Assembly (NCBI GenBank): GCA_963850915.1
Contig: CAWKND010000007.1
Location: 164,523 to 228,522 of the forward strand
DNA from: CAVTWH01 sp963850915
Lineage (GTDB): Bacteria > Actinomycetota > Actinomycetes > Mycobacteriales > Micromonosporaceae
Direction of reading: 5' to 3'
Length of the DNA stretch: 64,000 nucleotides
The notes under the pieces were generated by a model. The model ran no database searches and was not told the origin of the DNA. It saw only the letters and a program-made list of their open reading frames with translations. Of this stretch, positions 62,982 through 64,000 are shown one piece after another; positions within the stretch are counted from its first letter, which is position 1, and each line of letters begins with the position of its first letter. The position numbers and the translations under genes are program-made.

Positions 62982-63649
62982 GCGGGTACCTCGGCGCCGG
63001 CGTGGGCCAGCAGCTCGAGCAGGCGGTGTACGACCTCGTCGATGCCCAGCTCGGTGGAGTCGAGCACGACGGCGTCCGGCGCCTGCAGCAGCGGGCTGAC
63101 CGTGCGGGTGGAGTCGATCTTGTCGCGGCGGGCCAGGTCGGCGGCGGTGGCGGCGACGTCGCTGTCCTGTTCGGCGCTGCGCCGGCGGGCCCGGGCGTCG
63201 GCCGAGGCGGTCAGGAAGACTTTCAGGTCGGCGTCGGGGGCGACCACGGTACCGATGTCCCGGCCCTCGACCACGATCGAGCCACAGGCCGCGATGATCG
63301 CCCGCTGCTGGTTGACGAGGATCTCGCGCACCGCGGGAACGGCGCTGACCGCCGAGACGGCGCGGGTCACCTCGGGGCCACGGATCTCCGCGTCCACCGG
63401 GATTCCGTCTACCTCGATGGTCGGTGCTGCCGGGTCGGTACCGCTGACCAGGCTGGCCTCACCGGCCACTTTGGCAACGGTCGCGGCATCGCCCAGCTCG
63501 ACACCGGCGCTGAGCACCGCCCAGGTCACCGCCCGGTACATCGCTCCGGTGTCCAGGTAGGCGGCGCCGAGCGCCTCGGCCAGCCGGCGGGAGACGGTGG
63601 ACTTACCGGAACCGGACGGCCCGTCGACGGCTACCACCCACTGCTTCAC
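62978..63649 (-). CDS. cmk: Cytidylate kinase
   Basis: A 223-residue CMP/dCMP kinase. GTG 63649 is chosen because AGGAG lies 7 bases upstream; the open frame to 63925 belongs to another gene. Motifs are VVAVDGPSGSGKSTVSRRLA (P-loop), GAAYLDTGAMYRAVTWAVLS (CMP site), GSIVVEGRDIGTVVAPDADL, KVFLTASADARARRR (lid) and VVLDSTELGIDEVVHRLLEL. It makes CDP from CMP for nucleic-acid synthesis. It overlaps der by GTGA, the usual cmk-der operon of actinobacteria. Confidence 0.95.
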   Translation of the reverse strand: MKQWVVAVDGPSGSGKSTVSRRLAEALGAAYLDTGAMYRAVTWAVLSAGVELGDAATVAKVAGEASLVSGTDPAAPTIEVDGIPVDAEIRGPEVTRAVSAVSAVPAVREILVNQQRAIIAACGSIVVEGRDIGTVVAPDADLKVFLTASADARARRRSAEQDSDVAATAADLARRDKIDSTRTVSPLLQAPDAVVLDSTELGIDEVVHRLLELLAHAGAEVPA

Positions 63650-63756
63650 ACCGAACTCCTGACACCCGGGACACATTCCGACGTACCTATGATGCCCGGT
63701 CGGGTCGCCGGACCGCGCAGCGGAGCACCGCCGTGCGGCGAAAGACACCCTAGGGG

Positions 63757-64000
63757 GTAGCCGGGCGCGCAGGATCAGCCAGTCGCGGCGCGCCTTTTCC
63801 CGGTTCACCTGGTACACGGTGAAGCCCACGGCACCCAGGTGCCGGGTCAGTTCGGGCTCTACGGTGGTACACGAAGAGCCGCGGCAGATCCATCCGGTCG
63901 GCGTACTGCCACGCCTCGCCGTCACCCTCGGCGACCTGCAGATGCAGTACCCCGCCGGGGCGTATCACCCGGGCCAACTCGGCGAGTACGGCCGGCGCCT
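63757..64000 (-). CDS. Class I SAM-dependent methyltransferase, C-terminal part
   Basis: The frame entering from the right edge reads LAELARVIRPGGVLHLQVAE then GDGEAWQYADRMDLPRLFVY (motif post-I and the LPRLFVYH strand), then must change frame near 63865 to EPELTRHLGAVGFTVYQVNR and EKARRDWLILRARLPP. The family end is clear. A run of five Cs precedes TAG at about 63751; a sixth C would place that stop directly after ARLPP. Both breaks resemble the indels in der. The 5' part lies beyond the window. Confidence 0.7.

Overview
The window is very GC-rich DNA of a filamentous actinomycete. Supporting signs are SARP and LAL regulators, a gamma-butyrolactone receptor/synthase pair, GTG/TTG starts with ATGA/GTGA overlaps, long secreted CBM2 enzymes and strong G+C hairpin terminators. 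A Micromonosporales-type organism is my inference; no rRNA or other taxonomic marker is present. The right end (tRNA-Pro, a DUF2207 protein, der, cmk, a methyltransferase) looks like conserved chromosome. Roughly 1-59 kb looks accessory: regulators, transporters, hydrolases, secreted proteins and many gene remnants.

Layout. 0.1-4.3 kb: acyltransferase, an ECF sigma factor with an overlapping membrane-anchored Asp-box protein, and an IclR regulator. 4.4-7.3 kb: divergent butyrolactone receptor and AfsA-type synthase with an ARE-like palindrome between them, then a coupled epimerase and a truncated nucleosidase. 7.3-8.2 kb: broken ABC transporter pieces. 8.5-9.2 kb: SMI1/KNR4 protein. 9.8-24.1 kb: regulator-rich block (frameshifted SARP, three alpha/beta hydrolases, small secreted protein, a second SARP, a LAL and a stand-alone LAL-type ATPase). 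24.4-29.5 kb: NarL-type response regulator, NCS1 permease, and a receiver protein overlapping a four-GAF histidine kinase. 29.5-37.3 kb: oxidoreductase, aquaporin/SnoaL/MFS overlapping operon, divergent TDT channel, secreted esterase, SpoIIE-type phosphatase. 37.5-42.2 kb: acetyltransferase remnant, ArsR-like regulator, three secreted proteins of unknown function. 42.2-50.9 kb: two-component system, hydrolase, MMPL exporter, TetR regulator, and a membrane protein with an overlapping multicopper oxidase. 51-55.2 kb: two CBM2 carbohydrate-active enzymes. 55.4-58.8 kb: DNA-ligase fragment, S41 peptidase, frame-broken LanC, integrase remnant, ricin-type lectin. 59.3-64 kb: tRNA-Pro(GGG) and core genes.

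How the genes work together. Signalling and regulation dominate: a likely butyrolactone quorum circuit, two SARP activators and a LAL, the last three of a kind that usually control secondary metabolism although no biosynthetic core lies in the window. Two two-component systems and several divergent operators (26.46, 33.5 and 48.5-48.8 kb) appear to control export, channel and redox genes. The two CBM2 enzymes probably attack plant cell-wall polymers.

Caution. The essential GTPase gene der needs three single-step frame changes to read through, and the adjacent methyltransferase, lanC and integrase regions also change frame repeatedly. Some frameshifts in this sequence are therefore probably sequencing indels, especially at 55-64 kb. 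Truncations with loss of whole domains (7.0-8.2, 37.5, 55.4 and 57.7-58.2 kb) cannot be explained that way and are more likely real remnants.
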